A stretch of DNA of 64,000 nucleotides from CAYFUR01 sp964346275 (GTDB lineage: Bacteria; Sumerlaeota; Sumerlaeia; SLMS01). Positions 8,804-17,468 of the stretch are shown piece after piece. The number at the start of each line of letters is the position of its first letter. Position 1 is the first letter of the stretch. The notes under the pieces were generated by a model. It saw nothing but the letters and a program-made list of their open reading frames with translations. It was not told the origin of the DNA and did no database searches. The DNA is taken from assembly GCA_964346275.1 (NCBI GenBank), contig CAYFUR010000002.1, positions 70,068 through 134,067 of the forward strand. Direction: 5' to 3'. Both the position numbers and the translations under genes were made by a program.

Positions 8804-9811
8804 ATGCCGCTTTCCGATCAATCAGTCCGCCGACTGGCCTTTGCCGGGCTCGTCGTATTCTTGGCGAGCCCTCTGGTGTCGCTGAATCTCCGTCCAAACC
8901 AGTACGAAGGAGGGCGTTCCCAGGATCCGCTGGCGCGAGCCCAGCGGAATACCAGCGCCATCGGGGCGATCCTCGGCGAGGTGCGCACAACGATGGCGGA
9001 TATGCTGTTTCTGAAGACGGAACGCTATCTCCATGGTGGCGTTGCTTATCGTCCCCACATGGAAGACGAGTTGATGTCGGTTACCCGGACTGCGGAGGGT
9101 CTGGAAGAAGAACTGTCCCACAGCGAAGAGCACGAGCATGAGCAGAATGAGGGACACGGCTGGGATTCCGATCACCAGGCGGATATGCTGATGATTCCAA
9201 CGGCACAAAATGATCCAAGGGGGATTATCGGAAACTGGCACCGGGAGGTCAAGCCGTGGCGCGATCCCAGTCTCCCCCACTTCCACACAGATGGGACAGA
9301 ACTTTTGCCATGGTATCGGCTGATGACGCTCAGCGATCCGTACAATATACGCGCCTATGCCCTTGGTTCCTGGTGGCTCAAAAGTAAGAATCCCGAGCAA
9401 GCGGTGGAGTTTATTGAAGAAGGGATCGGGAACAATCCGCGTGCTTTCCAGCTCTATACAATGAAAGGGCAGATTCTGCTGGATCAGGCGCGAAGTATCG
9501 AATGGGGAGAGGCAGAAGGAAGCGCCGCGGAATCGCGGGAGCTCATGAGTGCTGCAAGCCGGGCCTTGACCAGAGCGGCGGAGCTTGTGCTGGAACAGCG
9601 TCCTCCTAACGGCCCGGAGAATCCGGGATGGACGGATTATCAGGAAGACGACGCCCAGGCCGCCCTGCGCCTCGCCGCATTAACGAAAGAACGCGCAGGA
9701 GAGCTGGAGGAGGCGCGCAAATGGGCTCGCCTGTATATCCAGATTTTCAACGTTCAGGGCCGGACGACGCCCGGGATCGAGAGGCTCGCCGGGGACGATA
9801 GGCGGGAGTAG
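8804..9811 (+). CDS. Membrane-anchored TPR-like protein of the ABC-2 operon
   Basis: 335 residues, with one hydrophobic helix at about 10-28 that may be a signal anchor. A His/Glu-rich stretch lies near residues 105-120 (EEHEHEQNEGHGWDSDHQ), and the C-terminal half is helical with TPR-like units (NPEQAVEFIEEGIGNNPRAF). The His-rich patch could bind metal, but this is a guess. GGAGG lies 10 bases before the ATG. It is the third gene of the operon with the two ABC-2 permeases, so a periplasmic accessory role is plausible. I do not recognise a named family. Its stop abuts the metG stop from the opposite strand with no gap. Confidence 0.6.
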   Translation: MPLSDQSVRRLAFAGLVVFLASPLVSLNLRPNQYEGGRSQDPLARAQRNTSAIGAILGEVRTTMADMLFLKTERYLHGGVAYRPHMEDELMSVTRTAEGLEEELSHSEEHEHEQNEGHGWDSDHQADMLMIPTAQNDPRGIIGNWHREVKPWRDPSLPHFHTDGTELLPWYRLMTLSDPYNIRAYALGSWWLKSKNPEQAVEFIEEGIGNNPRAFQLYTMKGQILLDQARSIEWGEAEGSAAESRELMSAASRALTRAAELVLEQRPPNGPENPGWTDYQEDDAQAALRLAALTKERAGELEEARKWARLYIQIFNVQGRTTPGIERLAGDDRRE

Positions 9812-11584
9812 TTACTGGGCGGCGTTCTCGCCGAGTTCGCGCTTCAGCACCTCGTCCTTGTCCAGCTTGGTGATGAGCGGCTGGGGCTGGCGGAGAGGCT
9901 GGCCTGGAGCAATTTCAATCGGCTCCCAACGACCGACCGAGCCGTCGTGGTCGTAGCGCAAGGCCAGGTGCTCCCCCCGTTCATCCTCCACCGTCTCGAC
10001 AAACTGGCGGCCGTAAAGCTGGCCATCGTAACCCAGGATTTCGAAGACTCTTTGGGAAGTCCATGGCAGGATTGGCTCCCAGAGGATATTGAGCCAGGCG
10101 ATGGCCTGGAGCGCCGTATAGACGATCGTTCCCGCGCGTTCGGGATCCGTCTTGATGACGCGGAAGGGCTCCTCGCGCGTGATATACTGATTTGCGAGGT
10201 CCGAAAGGCGGCGGACTTCCTGGGAAGCGGCCTTCAGTTTCACGCCTTCGTAGAGCCGGCCAACGTTTTCAAAGCCGGCGCGCACTTCATCAAGCAGCGC
10301 TTTGTCCGCCTCGGAATACTCGCCCGGCGCGGGCACTTTCTGATCAAAGCGCTTCCAGCAAAAGCTGGCGATGCGATTGACGAGGTTGCCCCAGGAGGCG
10401 AGCAATTCGTTATTCACACGATCAACAAAGTCATCCCATGTGAAATCAACATCGGCCGTTTCCGGCGCCGTCGCCGTCAGCGCGTAACGCCAGGCATCAG
10501 GCTGATAGCGCTCAAGGACATCGTTGATCCCGATCATATTGCCTCGGGATTTGCTGAACTTGCGGCCCTTCATGTTGAGATATTCGTTTGCAGGGACGTC
10601 ATGGGGGAGCTTCACGCCGCCATAGGCACAGAGCATCGCCGGCCAGATAATCGTATGGAAGGGGATGTTGTCTTTACCGATGAAGTAATAGCTATACGCT
10701 TCTGTATGGGCGGAAGAGTCCCACCAGTCGCGCCAGGCTTCGGGGGTTCCCTGAACGTGGGCCCATTCCTTGGAGGCTGAGAAGTAACCGATGACCGCGT
10801 CATACCAAACATAGATGCGCTTTTTCTCGAAGCCTTCCACGGGGATCGTGACGCCCCAGGAAATATCGCGCGTAATAGGCCGGCCGCGGAGTTTGCGTTC
10901 CTCCAATTGGGCTTTTGTCGCGTTCAGCACATGGGCCCGCCAGTGTTCTTTTCCCTCGCCGATCCATTCGAGGAGCGGTTCGTTAAGTTTACCGAGGTCG
11001 AGAAAGAAGTGCTCGGTTTCGCGTGCTTCCAGCTCGGTGGAGCCGGTGATTTTCGAGCGCGGATTCTTGAGATCGATGGCGTCGTAGGTCGCTCCGCAGC
11101 TGTCGCACTGGTCGCCGCGGGCTCCGTCATAGCCGCAGTTGGGGCATTCGCCCTCCACATAGCGGTCGGGCAGAAAGCGGCCCGCTTTCGCGTCGTATAT
11201 TTGCTGCTGCTTGTCCTTGTAGATATACCCCTTTTCGAGATGGCTGAGGAAAAGCTCGTGGGTGGTCTGCCAGTGAGTCTGGGTGTCGGTGTGGGTGAAG
11301 AGATCAAAGGTGAGGCCCAGGGCCAGATAGCTGTCGATAAAGCGGGGATGAAACCGTTCGACGATCTCACCGGGAGTCACGCCCTCTTCATCAGCCCGAA
11401 CGGTGATCGGCGTGCCATGGGTATCCGAACCGCTCACCATCAGGACGCGATTGCCTTTCATGCGATGATAGCGGGCGAAGATATCGGGAGGCAAATAAGC
11501 CCCGGCGATATGGCCGATGTGTTGTTCGCCGTTGGCGTAGGGCCAGGCAACACCGATAAAGATATGGCGGGGTTGATCTGTCAT
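9812..11584 (-). CDS. metG: Methionyl-tRNA synthetase
   Basis: 590-residue class I synthetase charging tRNA-Met. HIGH motif at residues 22-25; KMSKS-type motif as KFSKS at 342-346; zinc knuckle cysteines C147, C150, C160 and C163 (CPNC...CDSC), the arrangement of metal-binding MetRS. The C-terminal anticodon-binding helical domain is present (LASWGNLVNR). The chain ends without the Trbp111-like tRNA-binding domain of E. coli MetG, so it is the short form. Start ATG at 11584 with AAAGAG upstream. It lies downstream of argS on the same strand (gap 105 or slightly more), possibly co-transcribed. Confidence 0.97.
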   Translation of the reverse strand: MTDQPRHIFIGVAWPYANGEQHIGHIAGAYLPPDIFARYHRMKGNRVLMVSGSDTHGTPITVRADEEGVTPGEIVERFHPRFIDSYLALGLTFDLFTHTDTQTHWQTTHELFLSHLEKGYIYKDKQQQIYDAKAGRFLPDRYVEGECPNCGYDGARGDQCDSCGATYDAIDLKNPRSKITGSTELEARETEHFFLDLGKLNEPLLEWIGEGKEHWRAHVLNATKAQLEERKLRGRPITRDISWGVTIPVEGFEKKRIYVWYDAVIGYFSASKEWAHVQGTPEAWRDWWDSSAHTEAYSYYFIGKDNIPFHTIIWPAMLCAYGGVKLPHDVPANEYLNMKGRKFSKSRGNMIGINDVLERYQPDAWRYALTATAPETADVDFTWDDFVDRVNNELLASWGNLVNRIASFCWKRFDQKVPAPGEYSEADKALLDEVRAGFENVGRLYEGVKLKAASQEVRRLSDLANQYITREEPFRVIKTDPERAGTIVYTALQAIAWLNILWEPILPWTSQRVFEILGYDGQLYGRQFVETVEDERGEHLALRYDHDGSVGRWEPIEIAPGQPLRQPQPLITKLDKDEVLKRELGENAAQ

Positions 11585-11689
11585 CAGGCTCTTTCGATCT
11601 CAGAGGGATTTCACCGAACTCATCGGGACGTTGAGGCTTAACCGCACCGGGCGTGCTGCGTCGAGGGGGAATTCCCCCCGCCGCGGGGC

Positions 11690-13486
11690 CTACATGCGCT
11701 CGGGAGGTTCGATTCCCAGCAGTCCGAGCACAAGCTCCATGGTGCGAAGCGTATGACTGACCAGGCCAAGCCAGGCGGCCTGGCGCTCGGGATCGGATTC
11801 GGAAAGGATGTGGCACTGCTTGTAGAACTGGTTGAAGACCTGCGCCAGGTCGAAGGCATAGATGCAAAGGTGGTGGGGCATGCGGGTTTCAGCGGCGAGA
11901 GCCAGCGCGTCGGGGAGGGCGAGCATTTGGATCTGGAGCGCGCGCTCGGCATTTTCCCGTGCCGGGAGGATGGCACCGGGCGCAAGCTCCTTCCCTTCTG
12001 CGTTGCGAAGGATGGATTTGATACGCACCGCCGCATAGCAGAGATAGGCGCCGGTTCGGCCTTCGAAGCGTGTGAACTTCTCCGGGTCGAAGATGTAATC
12101 GCTGGTGCGCTGGTTCTGCAGGTCCGCATATTTCAGGGAAGCGAGGCCGACACGCCGGGCGATTTCCTGGCGGGTATCGTCGTCATACTCTTCCGCGATT
12201 CCATTCTCGACCATGCGTTTCATGGCCTCGCTGGTCATCAGCTCCATCAGGTCGGAAAGGCGCATGACCCCTCCGGCGCGCGTTTTGAACGGCTTGCCAT
12301 CGGGACCATTCATGGTGCCGAAGGCGAGGTGCTCCAGGCTGGCCTCAGATCCGGCAATACCGCTCTTGCGCGCCGCGCGGAAGACCTGCTCGAAATGCAG
12401 TCCCTGGCGCTTGTCCACGATGTATAGACACGCATCGGCGTGAAATTCTTCGGTGCGCTGCTTGATCGTGGCCAGATCTGTCGTCGCATAGAGATAGCCG
12501 CCGTCGCGCTTGACCAGCATCAGCGGCGGAATCTCTTTTTTGTCATCCTCTCGGGCGACCGGAATGATCAAGGCGCCCTGGTCCTCGACGGCGATGCCTT
12601 TTTCGCGAAGATCCGCGACCATCGGCCCAAGGGAATCGTGGTAGTAGCTTTCCCCGAACCAATGGGTGAATTCCACGCCGAGGCGGTCGAAATCGCGCCT
12701 CAGTTCCTGTATAGACACATGGACAAAATGCTTCCAGAGCGCCAGATAGCCGGGGCGGCCGCCCTGGAGTTCGGCGGTGGCCTGCTGGGCCAGGGCGAGT
12801 TCTTCCTCATCCCCCTTACAGCGTGCGGAGGCTTCAGGGTAAAGGCGCTGGAGATCGTCAATAGAGACCGGCGATTCTTCCGGATAGGGGCCGGTGAAGC
12901 CGGGATCGAAGTAGGAAAGAGCGGGCTGCTCGCGGCGGACCGCCTCGATGAGCATGCCCATCTGCGTTCCCCAGTCGCCAAGGTGGATGTCGCTCAGAAC
13001 CTCGTCGCCTAGAAAATGAAAGAGCCGCTGGAGGCTGTCGCCGATAATCGAGGACCGAAGGTGGCCGACGTGCATGGGCTTGGCCACGTTGGGGCCGCCG
13101 AAATCGAGAACGATTTTTTCCGGCGTTTCGACTTTTTCCAGGGCCAGGCGTTCGTCTTCGCGGGCCTGTTCGAGCATTTCCGCGAGAAGGCCATTGGAGA
13201 CGCGAAAATTGATAAATCCAGGGCCGGCGATGCTCAGGTCTCGAATGCTGGGGTCTCCCCCCACCAGTTCGATGATCTGCTCGGCGATCTGGCGGGGGTT
13301 TTTCCGAAGCGTCTTGGCGGCGGGCATGGATCCATTACACTGGAAATCGCCCAATTCGGGCTTCTGAGAGGGGACCACATCGCCGAAGCTTTCGGGGGCG
13401 CCAAGCTGGCCGAATGCCGAACGAAAGATCGAGGAGAGGCGATTGCGCAGGGAATGAGGGAAGAACAAGGATCGAAAATCAGCCAT
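11690..13486 (-). CDS. argS: Arginyl-tRNA synthetase
   Basis: About 598 residues from the ATG at 13486 (MADFRSLFFP). Class I arginyl-tRNA synthetase: N-terminal tRNA D-loop-binding domain, then the HIGH motif as HVGH near residue 139 within KPMHVGHLRSSIIGDSL. The C-terminal anticodon-binding domain ends in a typical ArgRS tail (VFNQFYKQCHIL... near the end). As in most ArgRS a canonical KMSKS is not obvious (KTRAGGVMRL is the likely equivalent). An in-frame GTG at 13528 would add 14 residues and is less likely. Two copies of the GTATAGAC octamer (12422, 12709) lie inside the gene. Confidence 0.96.
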   Translation of the reverse strand: MADFRSLFFPHSLRNRLSSIFRSAFGQLGAPESFGDVVPSQKPELGDFQCNGSMPAAKTLRKNPRQIAEQIIELVGGDPSIRDLSIAGPGFINFRVSNGLLAEMLEQAREDERLALEKVETPEKIVLDFGGPNVAKPMHVGHLRSSIIGDSLQRLFHFLGDEVLSDIHLGDWGTQMGMLIEAVRREQPALSYFDPGFTGPYPEESPVSIDDLQRLYPEASARCKGDEEELALAQQATAELQGGRPGYLALWKHFVHVSIQELRRDFDRLGVEFTHWFGESYYHDSLGPMVADLREKGIAVEDQGALIIPVAREDDKKEIPPLMLVKRDGGYLYATTDLATIKQRTEEFHADACLYIVDKRQGLHFEQVFRAARKSGIAGSEASLEHLAFGTMNGPDGKPFKTRAGGVMRLSDLMELMTSEAMKRMVENGIAEEYDDDTRQEIARRVGLASLKYADLQNQRTSDYIFDPEKFTRFEGRTGAYLCYAAVRIKSILRNAEGKELAPGAILPARENAERALQIQMLALPDALALAAETRMPHHLCIYAFDLAQVFNQFYKQCHILSESDPERQAAWLGLVSHTLRTMELVLGLLGIEPPERM

Positions 13487-13870
13487 GGAAAAGAGATTTG
13501 AAAGAGAAGATAAGGCCTGCAGAGCCACACGCGGAGCGCGTGTTTAGCCGCAAAAGCGCGGGAAGAGCAAGAGAATCCCGCTTTGGAAAACGGAAGGAAA
13601 CCGCAAACGGGATAAAATGCCGTTGACAATGGGGTTGGAGGGGACTGGAATCGAAACCACGATCAAACAGGACTGGACTAAAGGAACTTGGGCATCAGAG
13701 GCAATCGGCTAGACCATCGGCGAGCGGGATAGTGCAGGCCCGCTTGGATATGGTCTTGTGGATTATAAGAGCTTGGGGCCAATGACGGTTCCCGTGCTTG
13801 GGCTGGTGAGCAGGAGACGAAAGCTCAGCGTTTGATCGGCACGACCTCATTTTTCAGGAGTTGTTTCATC
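13487..13870. other. Intergenic region argS / cold-shock gene
   Basis: A 384-base gap between divergent genes. It must contain the argS promoter and the long 5' leader typical of cold-shock mRNAs. I see a possible -10-like TATAAG at 13764-13769 but no well-spaced -35. A tRNA-like stretch at about 13634-13733 does not fold properly. CAGGAG (13855-13860) is the ribosome-binding site of the cold-shock gene. Confidence 0.45.
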
Positions 13871-14080
13871 ATGCAGAAGGGTACCGTCAAATGGTTCAAC
13901 GATGCCAAGGGCTATGGTTTCATCTCGCCCGATGATCAGGGAGCCGATCTCTTTGTTCATCACTCGGCCATCACAATGGATGGGTTCCGCACACTGAAAG
14001 AAGGCCAGCGCGTGGAATTCGAGCCCGTTCAGGGACCAAAAGGCATGCAGGCCAGCAACGTGAGATCCACCGAAGCCTGA
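13871..14080 (+). CDS. Cold-shock protein, CspA family
   Basis: 69 residues starting MQKGTVKWFN, the normal length for CspA. RNP1 (KGYGFISP, residues 13-20) and RNP2 (DLFVHHSAI, about 26-34) are intact. These single-domain OB-fold proteins bind single-stranded RNA and act as RNA chaperones in the cytoplasm. The upstream in-frame extension to 13832 is rejected because GGAG at 13857-13860 fits the ATG at 13871. RNP2 has HHSAI where many homologues have HFSAI. A hairpin terminator follows. Confidence 0.96.
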   Translation: MQKGTVKWFNDAKGYGFISPDDQGADLFVHHSAITMDGFRTLKEGQRVEFEPVQGPKGMQASNVRSTEA

Positions 14081-14104
14081 AGCAGTATCAAGTCGGCTAC
14101 AACC

Positions 14105-14134
14105 ATGGCGTCCTGGATTTTTCCGGGACGTCAT
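14105..14134 (+). terminator. Terminator after the cold-shock gene
   Basis: A 12-bp stem with two wobble pairs (ATGGCGTCCTGG against CCGGGACGTCAT), six-base loop ATTTTT, followed by TTCATTATT. It lies 24 bases beyond the stop. Confidence 0.65.
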
Positions 14135-14234
14135 TTCATTATTCCCCTGCGAAATTCTGTCTTGATTCCCTCGCGCCCTTGGATATCTTCGGCCAACCCG
14201 GGGATTCACCGGGCACGCCCGGCAAGGCAGAGGC

Positions 14235-15365
14235 ATGAATTACGACTTCATTATCGTGGGCAGCGGCCTGTTTGGCGCCGTCTTCGCCCAGCAAGCCAAA
14301 GAAAACGGCAAGTCCGCGCTGATCATCGAGCGCCGCAACCATATCGGCGGCAACTGCTACTCGTCTGATTACGAGGGCACCAACATCAATATCCACCGCT
14401 ATGGCACCCATATCTTCCACACGAATTCCGAAGACATCTGGCGCTATGTGAATCGCTTCACGGAATTCAACCGCTATCAGCACCGCGTGCTCACGACCCA
14501 CCGGGACCGCGTTTACTCGATGCCGATCAACCTGGGCACAATCAATCAGTTCTACGGCACGAATCTGCGCCCCTCGGAAGTCGATGCCTTTCTTGAGAAA
14601 AAGCGCGGCAATATCCCCCATCCGCGCAACCTGGAAGAAAAGGCGGTCTCGCTCATCGGCGAGGACCTCTACGAAGCCTTCATCAAGGGCTATACGGAAA
14701 AGCAGTGGGGCTGCGATCCGAAGGAGCTGCCCGCAAACATTATCACGCGCCTCCCGGTTCGCAGTTCCTATTTCGATTCCTACTTCGACGACAAATTCCA
14801 GGGCATTCCCGCCGGCGGCTATACGCCTATCTTCGAGCGCATGCTGGAGGGCATCCCCGTGGAGACCGGCGTGGATTTTTTCGAGGATCCGGACTACTGG
14901 CGCTCGCGAGGCAAGACGCTCGTCTATACCGGGCCGATCGATCTCTTCTTTGAATACTGCGAAGGGCGGCTCAACTGGCGCAGCGTGCGATTTGAATATG
15001 AATGCCGCGACGAGGAGGATTTCCAGGGCACGTCGGTGATGAACTATGCGGACACCGATGTCCCGTTCACACGCATCCACGAGCCGAAACATCTGCACCG
15101 CGAGAAGGCGCACACTCCGGGGAAGACGGTGATTTTCCGGGAATATTCGCAGGTGGATAACGACCAGCCCTTCTATCCGGTGAATTTCGCCGAGGACAAA
15201 AAGAAGCTGGCCGTTTACCAGGGTCTCGCGGCGAAAGAGCCCCGGACAGTCTTTGGCGGGCGCCTGGCGGAATATAAGTATTACGACATGCACCAGGTGA
15301 TCGGCTCGGCGCTGCAAAAAGCCCGCAAGGTGCTCCGCGAGGGCGTGTCCGCTCCGGCGCGCTGA
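14235..15365 (+). CDS. glf: UDP-galactopyranose mutase
   Basis: 376 residues, the usual length of bacterial Glf. An N-terminal FAD dinucleotide-binding motif (DFIIVGSGLFGAVFA) is followed by family-specific blocks: RNHIGGNCY, HRYGTHIFHT, the substrate-lid region and the late FREYSQ. The flavoenzyme interconverts UDP-galactopyranose and UDP-galactofuranose for cell-surface glycans. No glycosyltransferase genes are adjacent, so the galactofuranose acceptor is unknown. AAGG 7 bases before the ATG serves as ribosome-binding site. The stop directly abuts the stop of the opposing permease gene. One octamer copy (GTCTATAC, 14932) lies within. Confidence 0.96.
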   Translation: MNYDFIIVGSGLFGAVFAQQAKENGKSALIIERRNHIGGNCYSSDYEGTNINIHRYGTHIFHTNSEDIWRYVNRFTEFNRYQHRVLTTHRDRVYSMPINLGTINQFYGTNLRPSEVDAFLEKKRGNIPHPRNLEEKAVSLIGEDLYEAFIKGYTEKQWGCDPKELPANIITRLPVRSSYFDSYFDDKFQGIPAGGYTPIFERMLEGIPVETGVDFFEDPDYWRSRGKTLVYTGPIDLFFEYCEGRLNWRSVRFEYECRDEEDFQGTSVMNYADTDVPFTRIHEPKHLHREKAHTPGKTVIFREYSQVDNDQPFYPVNFAEDKKKLAVYQGLAAKEPRTVFGGRLAEYKYYDMHQVIGSALQKARKVLREGVSAPAR

Positions 15366-17468
15366 TCAGCCTTTCACGGCGCCGAAGGTCAGCCCGCGAA
15401 CGATTTGTTTCTGAAAAATAAAGAAGATGATGATCATCGGGACGGCGGAAATCGTGGCCCCGGCCATGACGAGCCCGAAGTCCTGGGCGTTTTGCTGCTG
15501 TAGCGATTGCAGGCCAACCTCGAGGGTAAAAAGCTCCTCGGACCCCAAAACAACGAACGGCCAGAAGAAATTCCGCCAGGCCGCGGTGAAGCTCAGGATT
15601 CCCCACGCGCCCAGGATCGGCTTGCAAAGGGGCAGAATCACACGCGCCCAGGTGCCGAAGTATCCACAGCCGTCGATATACGCGGCTTCGTCCAGCTCGC
15701 GCGGCATCCCGATGATAAACTGGCGCATGAGGAAAACACCCACCGGCGCGCAAAACGTCGGGAGAAATATCGCCCAGTGGGTGTTCATGATGTCTATATG
15801 CAGCACATTGCGGATTCCTGTGCTGATGACGATGAAGAGGGGAATCAGCAAAGCCTGGAAGGGCACCATGATCGAAGCGACAAACAGGCTGAAGAGCAGC
15901 CCCCGGCCGGGGAAACTGATCCGAGCGAAAACGTATCCTGAAAGGCAGCTCAGCAAGACCTGCACAACCGTGATCAACAGGGAAAGATAGGTGCTGTTCC
16001 AAAGCCAGCGCAGAATGAGCGGCGCGCGTTCCAGAAGCGTGCCGTAATTTTCCGGGGAAAAATTGGAGGGGGAAACCTGGGGTGGCGATGTCTGCAGATA
16101 GACACTGGGGGTGAAGGCGGCGAGGAACATCCAGGCCATGGGAGCAAGAAAAAGCAGCCCGAGGGGGAGGAGAATGGCATGGACGGGGAGCTCGCGAAAA
16201 ACCGTGCGCAGGACGTGCGGGCGGTTTTTCCAGGCAAGAGAGGCGGATTTCCTGAGTCGAGGCCACGATGTATATCGCATCGCATTGAAAGTATTCCGGC
16301 ACGCCGCCGGAATCATGGACCCGAGTGTTGATGCGGACCGTGGCTTTGACCCCCGGAGAATGCCGGCGAGCTTCGTGAAAATCCACGAAGCGAAAGCCCA
16401 AACCAGCGATCCCGCCACCAGAATGCAGGCAATGAGAAGCATGATGGCCGATTGAATGGAGCGGGCGACGAGCCTCTTGGCCTTGTGGCCCGCCTGGCCG
16501 AGCCATCCAAGAAACAGCCCGACGCGATCGCTGAACCCGCTCGCGAGAGCGTCCATCCAGGTCTGGGGACGGGACTCCTCGGTGTCTTTTCCGAAGAATT
16601 TGAACTGAAGCACGGCAATGGTGGTGACAACGACAAGCAGGATGAGGGACAGGGCTCCCGCTGGTCCATAGCGCCCCTGCTTGAATGCAAGGTCGTATAT
16701 CTCGTAAACCACCACGGTCGAGGATCCCGCCGGGCCACCGCTGGTGAGAATGAAAACGAGTTCGAAAACCTGGAAGGAGCCGATGGTGTTCAGCACGAGC
16801 AGATAAAGAATGATCGGCCGCAGATGAGGCAGCGTGACGAACCACCAGGACTGGAGGCCATTGGCGCCCTCCACGCGGGCGGACTCCTTCTGATCTCCGG
16901 GCACCGACCCAAGGGCCGCCAGAAAGATCAGAATATTTCCGCCGGGCCCCGCTCCGATCGCCGCGATAATCACCGACCAGATCGCCCAGTCGGGATCCCC
17001 GGTCCAGTTGATCGGGCCCAGTCCAAACTGGTCGAGCACCGCATTGAGCAGCCCGAAGTTGGGATCGTAGAGCGTTTTCCAGATCAGGGCGAAGACGATC
17101 GCGGATGTCACCGTGGGAAGGTAGAAGGCCGCGCGGTAAAAAGCCTGGCGCTTCTCCCCCACCGAGTGAATCAGGCTGGCCACGACGAGCGACATGACGA
17201 GATTCACGGGCACAAAACAGATGGTGAAAAGCAGTGTATTCTTGAAGGCCAGTTGAATGCGCTCGGCCATGAGCACATTGCCAAAGAGATCGCGGAAATT
17301 CTGAAACCCGACCCAGGGACTGCCCATGACGCCCTGGGCCATTTCCACGTGCTTGAAGGCAATGACAAGCGCCAGAAGCATGGGGATGCCAAAAAACACT
17401 GTGAACAAGAGCAGCGAGGGCGCCAGCATCGTATAGGCGGAAAGTGTGCTGCGCCATCCCCGGTTCAT
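15366..17468 (-). CDS. Sugar ABC transporter permease, MalF-MalG single-chain fusion
   Basis: 700 residues, about twice a normal permease. Residues 1-~295 are a MalF/UgpA-like domain with its EAA loop (ESARVEGANGLQSWWFVTLP). A linker of ~130 residues follows with one extra hydrophobic helix (about 340-370). Residues ~425-700 are a MalG/UgpE-like domain with a second EAA loop (DEAAYIDGCGYFGTWARVIL) and the typical MalG ending FGAVKG. One chain would thus form the whole transmembrane channel. It overlaps the binding-protein gene by ATGA and ends the operon GNAT - binding protein - permease. No ATPase gene is nearby. The open frame shows no sign of a sequencing artefact. Confidence 0.9.
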   Translation of the reverse strand: MNRGWRSTLSAYTMLAPSLLLFTVFFGIPMLLALVIAFKHVEMAQGVMGSPWVGFQNFRDLFGNVLMAERIQLAFKNTLLFTICFVPVNLVMSLVVASLIHSVGEKRQAFYRAAFYLPTVTSAIVFALIWKTLYDPNFGLLNAVLDQFGLGPINWTGDPDWAIWSVIIAAIGAGPGGNILIFLAALGSVPGDQKESARVEGANGLQSWWFVTLPHLRPIILYLLVLNTIGSFQVFELVFILTSGGPAGSSTVVVYEIYDLAFKQGRYGPAGALSLILLVVVTTIAVLQFKFFGKDTEESRPQTWMDALASGFSDRVGLFLGWLGQAGHKAKRLVARSIQSAIMLLIACILVAGSLVWAFASWIFTKLAGILRGSKPRSASTLGSMIPAACRNTFNAMRYTSWPRLRKSASLAWKNRPHVLRTVFRELPVHAILLPLGLLFLAPMAWMFLAAFTPSVYLQTSPPQVSPSNFSPENYGTLLERAPLILRWLWNSTYLSLLITVVQVLLSCLSGYVFARISFPGRGLLFSLFVASIMVPFQALLIPLFIVISTGIRNVLHIDIMNTHWAIFLPTFCAPVGVFLMRQFIIGMPRELDEAAYIDGCGYFGTWARVILPLCKPILGAWGILSFTAAWRNFFWPFVVLGSEELFTLEVGLQSLQQQNAQDFGLVMAGATISAVPMIIIFFIFQKQIVRGLTFGAVKG

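Noticed and set aside
13634..13733. tRNA-like sequence on the minus strand (A-box-like GGTCTAGCCGATTG and B-box-like GGTTTCGATTCC)
   Set aside because: The T-stem pairs for only three bases with an 8-base loop, the acceptor ends do not pair, and no proper anticodon stem-loop forms. A tmRNA reading on the + strand also fails: no tag reading frame or matching 3' end.
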